NCBI GenBank assembly: GCA_017590115.1 | Contig: JAGGNK010006892.1 | Coordinates: 16,159,736 to 16,223,735 of the forward strand | Direction of reading: 5' to 3' | DNA length: 64,000 bases | Source: Montifringilla adamsi | Taxonomy: Eukaryota; Chordata; Aves; Passeriformes; Passeridae | Shown here: one piece after another, positions 12,796 to 23,353 of the stretch | Numbering within the stretch: position 1 is the first letter of the stretch | Layout: the number at the start of each line of letters is the position of its first letter | Notes under the pieces: generated by a model | What the model saw: the letters and a program-made list of their open reading frames with translations, nothing else | Database searches by the model: none | Told to the model about the DNA's origin: nothing | Program-made: the position numbers and the translations under genes

Positions 12796-15099
12796 AATAC
12801 TCAGGTTTGTCTTAGAAGAACTTTATACTCATTTCAGGCAGAATCAAAGAACTCAGTCCTGGAGCTCTTATCTATGATATTAGCTGCAGTGAGGCAGAGT
12901 GGAAGCCCACCAAGGTGAATGGGAATTCAGAGAGCTTTGAATGATATCCCGTAGGAGCAGAAGGTTGCAGAAGTGAGACTTAAAGCAGACCGCTGGCCAT
13001 TACAGTAAAGTCAGCCAGGCTCACTCTACTACTAATGTTGTTGTATTGACATAACACACTGGTGTGCATCTTTGCCGGACTGCAGGCTTCCATGTGATGA
13101 TTTAGGGGCAGGAAACAGTTGGGGAAGGAAATGGCAGGAATGACTGCCATTCTGACTGCCCTGGCACACAGCATGGAGCAAGCACTGCATCTGGGGGGAA
13201 TATAGGGTCTCACCCACTCCTTCCAATCCCCCTACACATCCCTACAAGAAGAGGTGGATGTTGAAGAGCTTCAAGTTACTGCCATTATTCTACTATTAAG
13301 TTTTCACATGTATTCAAACCCCTACACAACACAAATTATTCTAATTTTAGGATTTAGCTTTATAACCATTTAGAAAACTTTAATTTGTCTCTCAATCACA
13401 CCTCAAGGCCCAAGCTCAGGGGCACACAGCTGTCAAAAATCTTCAAGAGGAAATGTGAAGGGGAAGGGAAGAAAAGCAGCCCTTCTGCTGTTAAGCTCTG
13501 TAAGGCAGGGGAATCACTGGGTACTTCTACAGCCACTTGCATGGAGTAAATATACTCAGAATTCTGCACACCAAGCCTGGCAGCAAATCTAGAATCCCAG
13601 GCAGCTCTTTCTCCTTTACAGGACATCATTGTGGAACCTGTGCCATTCCATAGGAAACTAGTTGTAACAGGGTGCTCTCAGGTAAGGCTCGGGGAAAACA
13701 ACTGTCCCCAAAGTGGTGACAAAGCTGGAAGGAGGTGGCACAGGCTGGCCAATGTGAGTGTGAAAGCAGCAGCAGGATCCAGGTAGAAGAGCAGGAGTGG
13801 ACCTGGCTGGAGGACATGTGAAAGCGATGAGGAAGGACCATCACATCCTGAGCGGCTGAGGAGAGCAAGGGGTGGGGAGGAGAGATCTGCGAAGATGACA
13901 GAGGGGCCTCCAAGTGGTGATCTGGAGAGGCAAGAGGAGGAGCTAGTTCTTCCCAAATGATTCTTGTCTCTTGGCAATGAAGGAAAACTTAGGGAAATAT
14001 GCAGATTAGAGCAAAGGAGTGAACAGCTACCGTAACAAAGAGCTACAGTAATGTGAAAAGGCTGGTAGAAAAAAAAAAATTTCCCTGGAAAAAGTTTTTA
14101 ATTTTTTTTTTTTTTTTTTTTTTTAATGAGTGAAAAAAACCAAAGCAGCCCCAGACACTTTTAGCTCACAGGAGCAGCCAGCACATACCCAGCTCACCTG
14201 AGGTCTGTGGCCTCGGCAGCATTGTGAGTGTTTTATTTTCACTGACATAAACCATTCATGAACCATTTCTCCAATGCATTAAGCATAAACAAGCTTTCAT
14301 TTCGCACAGGTATTTCTTCCTGCCACTGTGATTTCATCTCCTAAACCAAATATTTTTATGCATGGAACCACCAAAAGAAAACAAGTCTGAGACTTCCCAC
14401 TAATTACTGCTTTTCCCAGGAGTTCTCCTGCAGTGTCTGGAGCCAGGGTCTCCTGCCACACGTTTTATTTTGTGGAGTCTTTCTATTTTATGACTTTTGA
14501 AGCAACTGGTGGTGTTTATTGATCTTTCCACACAGCTGTTCTTTTCCTACAGGAGCACTGAGATGGTTATTCTTTGGTCTGATACATGAGGCCCCATTTT
14601 CTGTTTCAGGGAGTTGAGGAGGCAGAAGCTTTTTAAGACTCTAAGTTTGTGGGTGTAAAGAAAACAGAAAATGCTACACACTTGCTTCACTTTCACAGTA
14701 AAAAATGTGCTTGTGTGATGAATTTCAAAATCCCGTGAGCTAACTATCCAAATGAGACTAGATGTGATAGATAAGGATGAGGTGGGGGGATTGCCAGAGA
14801 TCTGTGCTGGAAAAGGAGGTAAGAGCCATGGATAGCTCTACAGGAGAAGGACGGTGGAGCATCTGCACGAAACAACTCCAGCTCCACATGTGCGGCTTCC
14901 AGCACATCTCCTCATGTCCCAGACAACACTTGAATCCCCCTCAGCAACTTCTACTATTCCTCAGGCATCCTAACTAATTTCTAATATTGACTGATCAAAC
15001 ATGAACAGGAATGACCACATGCACATACAAGACCTGACGCATGCAATAACAAAAACCACAAGCGCTCACGACCCCCAAATAACCCCAAACTGTGGATAG
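12796..15099. other. Non-coding stretch left of the CpG island
   Basis: No gene or transposon is recognised. Content noted: an A11 run at 14069-14079 followed closely by a T23 run at 14102-14124, and GC-richer sequence at 13690-13980 that is open on the minus strand in two frames without any protein similarity I recognise. A good minus-strand splice-donor consensus (CTCAG/GTGAGC) is present with the GT at 14197-14196. It would suit a transcript leaving the island leftwards but is unproven. Confidence 0.5.
14102..14124. repeat. Poly(T) tract, 23 nt
   Basis: An uninterrupted run of 23 T, preceded at 14069-14079 by an A11 run. The two flank about 20 nt of other sequence. No adjacent retroposon body is recognisable, so I call it simple sequence. 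Confidence 0.9.
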
Positions 15100-15720
15100 C
15101 ATCACTCGAGCGTGGTGGATTGCCTTTCAGGCTCCTGCGCGGGCCGCAGCCCCAGGGGACGCCAGAGCCGCACAGCCCCGCGGCTGCGGCCGAGGCTCTC
15201 CCGCGAGGGGCGGCCCTGGCAGCCCGCAGAGCCCCCGCTCCCCCCTGGGTGTCCCCAGAGCCGTCCCGGGACACGGCAGCTCCGAGGGGTGCGCCTGGCA
15301 GCCCGCAGAGCCCCCGCTCCCCCCTGGGTGTCCCCAGAGCCCTCTCAGGCAGTGGCGGTCACGCTCGGAGCACCGGGATGCTGGTGGGCGCTCCTAACTT
15401 GACGAGGGAGCGGGTAAAGAGCACGAAAGGAAACTCGTGAGAGAAAATACCTGCCTTGCCGCTCTGCCGACTCCTCAGAAAGCGCAGCAGAGGCTTGCAT
15501 GCTCAAAGCTTTCCCAAAAATCACCTAAGGATCTCCGCTCAGCAGGAAGAAAAGCAGGGGCGCTCTCGTCCTCCCCGAACCGCCCCCGCGAGCAGCCGGC
15601 TTTCCCTCCGTGAGGATTCCCAGCCCTCCAAGCGCCCGGGGGTGCCCGAAGGCGCCGCCGCCCCCGGAGCCGTTCCCCTGCCTGCTCCGCTCGGGGGGAG
15701 GAACAGCTCGGGGGTGTCAG
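15100..15720. promoter_or_regulatory. CpG island, probable promoter
   Basis: In sharp contrast to its AT-rich surroundings, this interval is strongly GC-rich and dense in CpG (for example around 15135-15215 and 15585-15710). In vertebrates, unmethylated islands of this kind usually mark promoters. A consensus GC box (GGGGCGG, a site for Sp1-family factors) lies at 15207-15213. No TATA box is clear, which is usual for island promoters. Open frames on both strands are alanine-, proline- and arginine-rich and look like composition artefacts. The transcribed strand is undecided: a strong plus-strand splice donor follows at 15762, and a weaker minus-strand candidate lies at 14197. It could belong to an unannotated lncRNA, an alternative first exon of a gene outside the window, or an orphan island. 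Confidence 0.75.
15215..15341. repeat. Direct duplication, 79-bp period, in CpG island
   Basis: 48 bp at 15215-15262 are repeated without a mismatch at 15294-15341. The intervening 31 bp and the sequence after the second copy are not alike. Each copy contains four C-runs of at least three bases with spacers of 6, 3 and 7 nt, so the minus strand meets the usual G-quadruplex pattern twice. Confidence 0.9.
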
Positions 15721-15761
15721 CACAACACGCTCCATAAATTCTCCCCTAGTCTTCTGCAGAC

Positions 15762-15767
15762 GTAAGT
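15762..15767 (+). promoter_or_regulatory. Candidate 5' splice site of a first exon
   Basis: GTAAGT directly after GCAGAC gives a six-base match to the intronic part of the donor consensus, about 40 bp past the CpG island edge. If the island fires rightwards, an untranslated first exon could end at 15761. The motif alone is common by chance. Its position gives it weight. Confidence 0.35.
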
Positions 15768-16311
15768 CCTTGAGAAAAATGCCTAAATCGCGGAGTTTGT
15801 TGACATAGTAACCACATTTAAGTTTTTGCCCCCTTCAGAAGCCCTCTGCATAAAACAATTCATTATGTAAAAGATTTATCCAACGTGCAGCCGGCTGGTT
15901 TGTGTGGTTTTATTTGCCCGAGGAAGAAATAAAGATTTATTAAAGGAGGTTTATACACTAGATTTCCCACCCAGACCAAGGGGTTGCTTCATTGCAGCGG
16001 ATAACATTAAGGTCTTCCACGAGTCTTTGAAGGAAATGTAACATCAAGTAAAAGAGGAAAAAAAAATATTCAGATAAACAGCCCATTTCTAATACCTAAG
16101 TGAAGTAAAATTTTAGGAACTTTTCAGGAGGTCACAAAATGTTTTGTATTTTCCCTCTAACTTATTCACATATGTTTATCCAATTTCTCCAAACATGGTT
16201 AAAACATTTTAAAAGTTCCCAACTAAATTTGTAAATCTACAGCAGATACTGTGAGAAAGAGCAGAGGGTCAGAAACAAGTAAAGCCTGTGGAAGACTTTG
16301 CTTTTCCAATT

Positions 16312-16341
16312 CTATGGAGATGAGCCCTATGGAGATGAGCT
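16312..16341. repeat. Short tandem repeat, 15-bp period, two copies
   Basis: CTATGGAGATGAGC occurs twice, head to tail with a 15-bp period. It would read YGDE twice in one open frame, but no coding context supports translation. Confidence 0.8.
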
Positions 16342-16915
16342 CTTTAGTCTCCGGGCAGTGAAGAGAAGAAAGATAAAAGAGAATTGTGCTGCAGGGATCA
16401 CGTGGGGTTTAATGGGTTTTAATGCATCCCCTCATCCAAACTGCTGCCACCCTACACAGACCTGCATGCAGATTTCTAGCCCTTTTACTGGTAATTTAGG
16501 CTATGGGAGCAGCCTGGCAGGCTTCTGCAAACCATGCTACCCTGCAGGGCTTTTTTGACCCCAGTTGCAAAAGGATGGGGGTGGGGGGTAAAATAACAAA
16601 ACCCGAACCTTGGTATTTCGAGTTGAAAAGAGTCTTACAAGCAACGTTTCAGTGTTTTAACTCAATGTTGCCTTATAAACGACTTGATTTACAAATATCT
16701 TTCAGGGTCTAATTGTGCATTATTTAATACAGACAACTTTCTCTCTGATCAGGGTTAAATGTGTGCTTAAGCTCGGAAGCAGCAGAGCACACAGAGAGAT
16801 CTAGCATTTTCCTCCAGCCTTGAAATTCATTACAATTGACCATAACCTTCCCCTCAACACCCAGGCAGCTTCATTTTCTTCACATCATGCTGATTCTCTT
16901 CTTCCCCCCTCCCCT

Positions 16916-16957
16916 CCAAAAACAAAACAAAACAAACAAAATGAAACAAAAAAAATC
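16916..16957. repeat. A/C-rich low-complexity patch
   Basis: A CAAAA/CAAA-like stretch follows a C/T-rich stretch (16904-16917). It is of the same type as the much longer tract at 35506-35723. Confidence 0.8.
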
Positions 16958-19900
16958 AGGTAAGTTCTTAATCCACATCTTTTTACTGGGCTATAGCTGA
17001 GAATCATTTCCAGAGCTGTCATTTAAATGAGAAAAGATAAGAGAGAAAGAAAGGAGAAGCTTAAATGTGCATTCACAGCTTTGGAAGTCACACCCTTGGA
17101 TGACGTTTCATTACACTTTTTAAGGATAGATTCTCAACTATAGTCCCAGCATCAGGACATATTTCTCAAATTATCACCAGCTCATATCCTGATCCCATAC
17201 CAACTATATAGGTGCTATTTTAAATGTTTTATATGTATTAAGAAACTGGTAGGTATTTTGAAGTTTGTAAAGCTCTGTTGTAAAGCTCTGGATCTGCTGT
17301 ATATTTCACTGTGCATATGAAAAAAAAAATATTTTCAGTAGACAAGGTTCGGTACAGTTTTTAATATATTTCAAAGCAAGTCTAAAAGGATAGACCACTA
17401 GCCCTGTACTCTGGCTGCATGGATGATTCAGTGAAACCCATGGAACTACTGGAAGTGTTCGTAGCTCTGCTGGCTCCAAGGTGGTGTGAGGGAACTACAC
17501 TTCTGGCCAGATCTTCTTTGGATTTGTTGTTGAGCTCAGTTTGACACCGCACCTGAGGAGCTGGTGACTGTGAGCTGCAAGGCTCAAAGTGAGGGTCACC
17601 CTCATCTTTTCCTTGCATCCCTTGCCCCAGTCTGTGTTTGCCTTGCGCTGCAACTGTGCTGGGGCAACTGAGGCAGCCGTTTCAGCGGGCTGATCCAGTT
17701 GAAAAGCAATGCACCTAAAAGCCACCATTTTCCATTTCATCAGCTTGTTAAGCTGACCTGGCTACAGATGTGCAACTGCTGGATGCAGTCCAGGCAGATG
17801 GGTAGGCAGTGCAGTGGGACAGCAGAACAGCAGCCCCCAGTTGCTCTAGGTTATTTGTGTTATTAAATTTCCATCTAATGTTGTTTGTGCCTGAGCTCTC
17901 CCAGTCAAATGGAATAACACTCTTTCCTTGTCCTACAGATTGTAAACCACTGGGTATAGAAAATCAGAGTTTTTAGCAACTCAAAAACTCACTTTCATCA
18001 TCTAGCAAAAAACTATAAAATATACAAGAAGTTAAACTGATTTATTTCTGTACATTGTGCATACCAAACAAATATTCCAATGTCAGCAAAATTGTAAGTA
18101 CTAAAGTCACTCTTCTTTTTATAAATTGAGCCCATATCCATGAGATAAGCTATTAATTGGGAATAAGGGTGGGGTGTGAAGTCGCATATGTTCTATATTA
18201 TTTTTCAATATTGTTTGTGCTAAGTCTGTTTAGCTTTGTTTTTCTGAAAGCTTTTAACCAAAATGTGAAAATAACCTACTTGCACTGTTTACTTAAAAAT
18301 TATATCATAATTAGATTGTCTTACCGCACATAGATAACTAAGAATTGTAGTAATTTGACAACATCATCCACAGGATTTCATAAGATAACAGAAAGTTGCA
18401 CAAGCACACTTACTAGACCTGTTATTGAAGATGAACCTCTACACTGACGAGATGGCAGAAAAGTCCTACGGCCTTTAGTAACGGGGTTTCAGAAAGCAGA
18501 GGAGTGACTGAACTCAAGAAATGGGCTCTGGCCCAGAGCCATTAGCAGCCGCTTAGTGCTATGTTTGCAAATGCTCTGGTTCCTGTAGAAACACCTAATC
18601 CTTCCTGAATTCTGGTCAGCATTTATGGTTAAGTGCAGACAGTAAAAGGCTGTTCTCATTACCTCCTTCTTATCTGTATGGTCCGTTTTGTGTGACAATG
18701 GATTTTCAGCTAGAATTTTAAAGCTTAATTATTCTGGCCACGTATTCGACATCTATTTACATTGCAATGTGTGCCTAAAACCTATTTGCTGGGGGATGCA
18801 CGGTGGGGTGGGAGTTTTGGATACTGCCTTAGACATAGGGAACAAAACAATACAAGGAAAGCATAGGAACCCACAAAGCCCTTAATGCAAATCATAAACT
18901 TTCTATAGGCATTCTTGAACTCTCCTATAGAATGTGATACTGATTTATGTGCAGCAATGGAAGTCTCAAATATCCTTTCAACAGTGTCTGGAGGGATTAG
19001 CAGATTGCCAGAGCTGGGGATGAGAACTCTTTCCCATTTTAGGATTGACCTCCTCGGTGCTCCGACCATAAATAGAGTTTCACAGAATCATTTCCTTGGG
19101 GTCCTACTCAGTCCAGCAAGACACGGCTCACAAAAAGCCACAAAATACTGAAGCAAACTGAAAGGGCAAAACCCAGAATAAAAGCATGCAGGAAACAAAC
19201 AAGGTTTGTGGTCCACTCCTTAAAAAGCTAAAGCTGAAATTCCTGGTTTTTGAAGGAATGCCCCTCACCCAAAGCAGACCAATGAACCGAGCTCATTTTG
19301 TGGCTGTTTCGCTTGCTCAAGCTTTCTAAACTTTGTGCACATACCCCTATTCAGTATGGTGTTCTGGAAAGTATCTCAGCATTATCTTATTTTTGATCTT
19401 TATTGATTGTGGCCCCTAAATACAGCACTTGTGGATACATCAGCTACAGCAAATAGACCATGACTGATGAGGTAAGCATCCTATATTCAAATGGGGGTGC
19501 AAGTGCTATGTGTTTGCTGCCTACAGCTCTTGATGATGACGCTGTGCCACTCACAGCAGTAGCTGGTGATGAAACAGCTGTCCTCTTTATGCTGGAGTTG
19601 GAGTTGGTCTGACTTTACCATTACCTGATCTATCCCACTCAATGAGCAAAAAAATCTTCATTTTCTTCCTGTGGGATGTTTTGCCCTGTATTAACTCCTT
19701 TACCAGCTCACCACAGATTCAAGACAAGCATCAATGTTGCTCCAAGGGAAACAGCAGGAGTGCACCCAAGTGGAAAGGGAAGAGGGGCTGTCTGTCACTT
19801 TTTGGCAGCAGTTATCCTTTAGCCTAGTTCAGATATACTGCCTGACTGTACCCTTGGGACACAGCTAGAGATGTTGTCCAGGCCACAGATTAACAGGGTT

Positions 19901-21876
19901 AAGAGGTTATTTCTTTATCCCTCTCACACTTCCATGAAGATTACTGCCTCCTCAGACCTGCCAACAGAGTGGCACCTTTTGTATCCCCTCAGCCTCAAAA
20001 TGATCTGGAAAACAAAAATCTCCTGTGAAAATCCCTGAGGCTAGTACAGATCATTTTCACAGAACTGTGCCAGGGGGTGACGAAATGAGCAATTATATCA
20101 CTGAATCAGAAGGTAAGGTTTCACCAGGTGCGTGCCTTAGTTAATGCCTTATTACCACTGAAACAGGGCAGTCTCCTCTCTCCCTCCTGGACAGTTGTCT
20201 TTGCCCCCACCCCATGCCAACGCCACTGTTCCTCTGAAAATTGGATGAACCTGCTCAGCTCACTTAACTGACAGAAAACACTTCTTTTATTTTCCCTGTT
20301 TTTTATAGCCTGTGAGATGAACCAGCTCACACAGGAGTGACGGAGCATTCAGAACATGTAGTCAGGGACCAGGACCATGCTTGGGCTGGAGTGCATTGTG
20401 ATGGGAAAGAAGGGGAAGAAGGGCTCAGTGCACAATAACATCTTAACATGGGTCAGCTGCAGCCTCCCCTGAACAATAGCTGTTATTGCTATTTCCTAGC
20501 TGAGCCTGAGATCTGTCCCAGCACATATTTTACAAGCCGTGGTGAGGATAGATGGATGTTTGCACAATACTGGAGACCTTTCATCTCCTCTGAAGGAAAA
20601 GCTCTTTCTTGACATAGACAGGAACAAGTCCTAGGAAAGTGTTAATTTGTTTAAAGCTGCTGTGCAGCTCCTTTGCCCTTCAGGGACCTGGGAGCTTTGA
20701 ATCACCAAGGCATCAATTCAGATGATGCAATACTTGTACCTGGATACACTGCCAGAGGACAGTAGGAGAAAAATCAGGAAAACCAGTGGAAGATTAATTA
20801 CTCTCTTTCCATCAGGCCTTGCTACATTCAATTGAGTTCATGCCTTCTGATATACCAAGTTACCTTGGTGATTCTTGACTGCTTTGCTTGCAAGCCTACA
20901 CCAGCTCCCCTCCAGCCCAGGTACAGATGCTGACATCATCTTCCCCCTCCCGCTGGCACTTGTCTGCTAATGAAACACAACTGCACAGAGGAGGAAGGAG
21001 ATTCAGGGAGTGTCAAATGCCAGCCTGAGTACCAGCATACCATAGCAGGCTGGTGCAGTCATCCCTGGCTTTTCTTCACAAAGATTTGGGGAATGTCACT
21101 TATTATTGTACTATATTTTGTAGCAAATACATGTAGGGTGACATTCTGCCTCCTCCTTGCTGGCTTTTGTGCTGTGCAGGTTGCTGTAGCTGGTCATGTT
21201 TCAAACAGGGCTGCACACTTGTGGGAGTGATTTCAAATTACTTTTTAAATATCTGCTTACCTCTGAAGAGGTAGTTTGCCTTCTAAAAAGGAAAATCCTT
21301 TCAAAGGTCTCCCAATATTAGTGTTCAAACCTCTTGCTCAGCTGACACAGCAAGTTGAAAGACCTGCATCCTGCCTTGACTGACAGTTTTGGATTTCCTC
21401 TTTTACCTATGAATCTTCTGGATGAGAAGTGCTCAGAGAGGCAGGATTTGGAAGCTGTATGCTTTCCCAAGAACAGCCTTCTTGTGATACAGCACCAATC
21501 AATCAGTCAATATTAGAACATTGTTTTTTAAATAGGTAATATATCTGCATGTAGCCCCAGCTGTGATACCAACTCCACCAGTAACCTCTGACCATTGAAT
21601 GAAGTTAAAATCTGGCTGCCACAGAAAGAAGGCCTTTGCTATCCTCCTCACCAATTTCCCTTTCCCTCCATCCCCATTTCTACATTCTTCCCTCTCCCTA
21701 TTTACTTGTCCTGACTTAATTTTCTGCCATTCTTGTGAGTTGAATTGGCTCGTTCTTATTCTGTCATTGGAGCAGTGCCAGAGCTGGCAACAAGGCAAGC
21801 AGCAGAGATACATGGTGAAGAGAAGTGAGAGGAAGAATGGGTGAAGAAGCTGGATTTCACTCTTGCCCAAAATCAA

Positions 21877-21909
21877 CCTAATCAAGAGCCAGAAGGGCTC
21901 TTGATTAGG
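21877..21909. repeat. Perfect 14-bp inverted repeat
   Basis: CCTAATCAAGAGCC (21877-21890) pairs without mismatch with 21896-21909 across a 5-nt loop (AGAAG). Mixed base composition makes a chance origin in a window this size unlikely. It lacks the length of a microRNA precursor. A template-switch origin is the simplest explanation. Confidence 0.9.
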
Positions 21910-23276
21910 GCATCATCAAGGGCACGGCATGAAAAGCCAGAGTTCCAGTGAAGGTAGCACATTGTGCTGTGCCTGTGTCTGCAGAGGATGCTGTAGTCTG
22001 AGGTGCTCGCAGAGATTCTCTGCTTTCCCAGCCTGGTTATATACAGCTCCAAACCAACGTGAGAGCAAAGAGCTGACCATTGTCCACTTCCATGCTCTAG
22101 GCAGTTTTGGTGTGAGCTCCAGCACTTTCCAGTCATGCTGCACTGAGTGTTCAAGCAACCACAGGAGGAAAGGGTGGTGTGTAGCTGTGGGAAGCATATC
22201 TAATTTGTCCATTTAAGTCCCCTTAAATAAGTCTTCTCTTCTATAAAGCAAATCTCACTCTTTAGCAAAGAACATGGATAAGCCTGGCTTCTCAGGCCTG
22301 TGGAACACCAGTCAGGACAGCAAGCCCTCACAGAACCTGCAGCTCCTGTGGACCTCAGCTGGTGGCTACTGTCATGCTTCCCAGGACATGCCACATGACC
22401 TGCCTTACTTGGGATTTCCAGTTAGCTGGACTATCTCATACTGCAGGGCTGATTAACTCATCTTCTTGCTACAGTGGTCCCATCCCAAAACAATGACTGA
22501 GGAAAGTGACTCCCAAGCACAGAGAGCTGGCCCTTTCCCAGCTGCCATGTGGGAATATACAGAAAGCCTTTGAGGAGCCAGCTCAAAAGACCTCGTGGTA
22601 TCTGTGCTGAGGTCTTGACAAGATGACTTCATATTTCCTGCCCCAAGGCTTTATGAGCAATATGTATGTAAAAGCTGAAGCTGAGCATATTTTAAAACTC
22701 ATCACTCCTGTATGTAGTCAGTGCCTTATTAGATTTCCAGCAATGCAAAGGGAATAACAGATAATTTGGAAGCTACCTGGAAGCAGCTTTTTCTTTTATG
22801 TTCGCCAGTGTTTTTCCATGTTGCTCCATGTAACTAAATTAAGTGTTCTGATAACAGTGCTAAGAGCAGTGGAAAAGCCAACATATTAAATAAACTTGGC
22901 CTGTCATATTTTACATGCCATCTCTTGCTCATAGCCTGTGGGCTTAAATGTCTGGCAGCTGAAGCTATGGCACAGAGTGGAGAGTCCTTGGAATTCACTC
23001 TTTCTTGCTTCATCTGAATCTGAATTTGTTGACCTTTACTCTTTTCTGTTCACCAGGGCAAGAAACACAGAGCTTTTTGCACAGCTGATCTACAGCCCAA
23101 ATGGTTGGAAGCTTATTGGGACCAAAGGAGAAGGGTTGTTTGGAATTACCCAGAGAAATTTTTGAACCTCAGGACTGCAGGAAGACTTTAGTACAACACC
23201 AGGATACAGCCACCATCCAATCCAGCCACTGCACTGCCGGGATGCCAAGAAAATCAGAATATTTGGGGTTTCTGCT

Positions 23277-23353
23277 GGTTTTTTTGTTTGTTTGTTTTTT
23301 GGTTTGGTTTGGTTCGTGGCTTTGGTTTTGTTTTTGTTTTTTTTTTTTTTTTT
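23277..23353. repeat. T/G-rich low-complexity tract
   Basis: The sequence passes from GTTTGTTT units through GGTTT units to a run of mainly T ending at 23353, broken only by one short TCGTGGC segment. It may be simple sequence or the decayed poly(A) tail of a minus-strand retroposon whose body is no longer recognisable. Confidence 0.85.

Noticed and set aside
15092..15737. Several alanine-, proline- and arginine-rich frames in the CpG island
   Set aside because: GC-rich sequence rarely contains stop codons. Frames are open on both strands and the peptides carry no domain.
19081..19130. Possible CR1 3' end starting CACAGAATCATT
   Set aside because: Only the terminal octamer-like start matches. 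The following bases do not follow the CR1 tail well enough.
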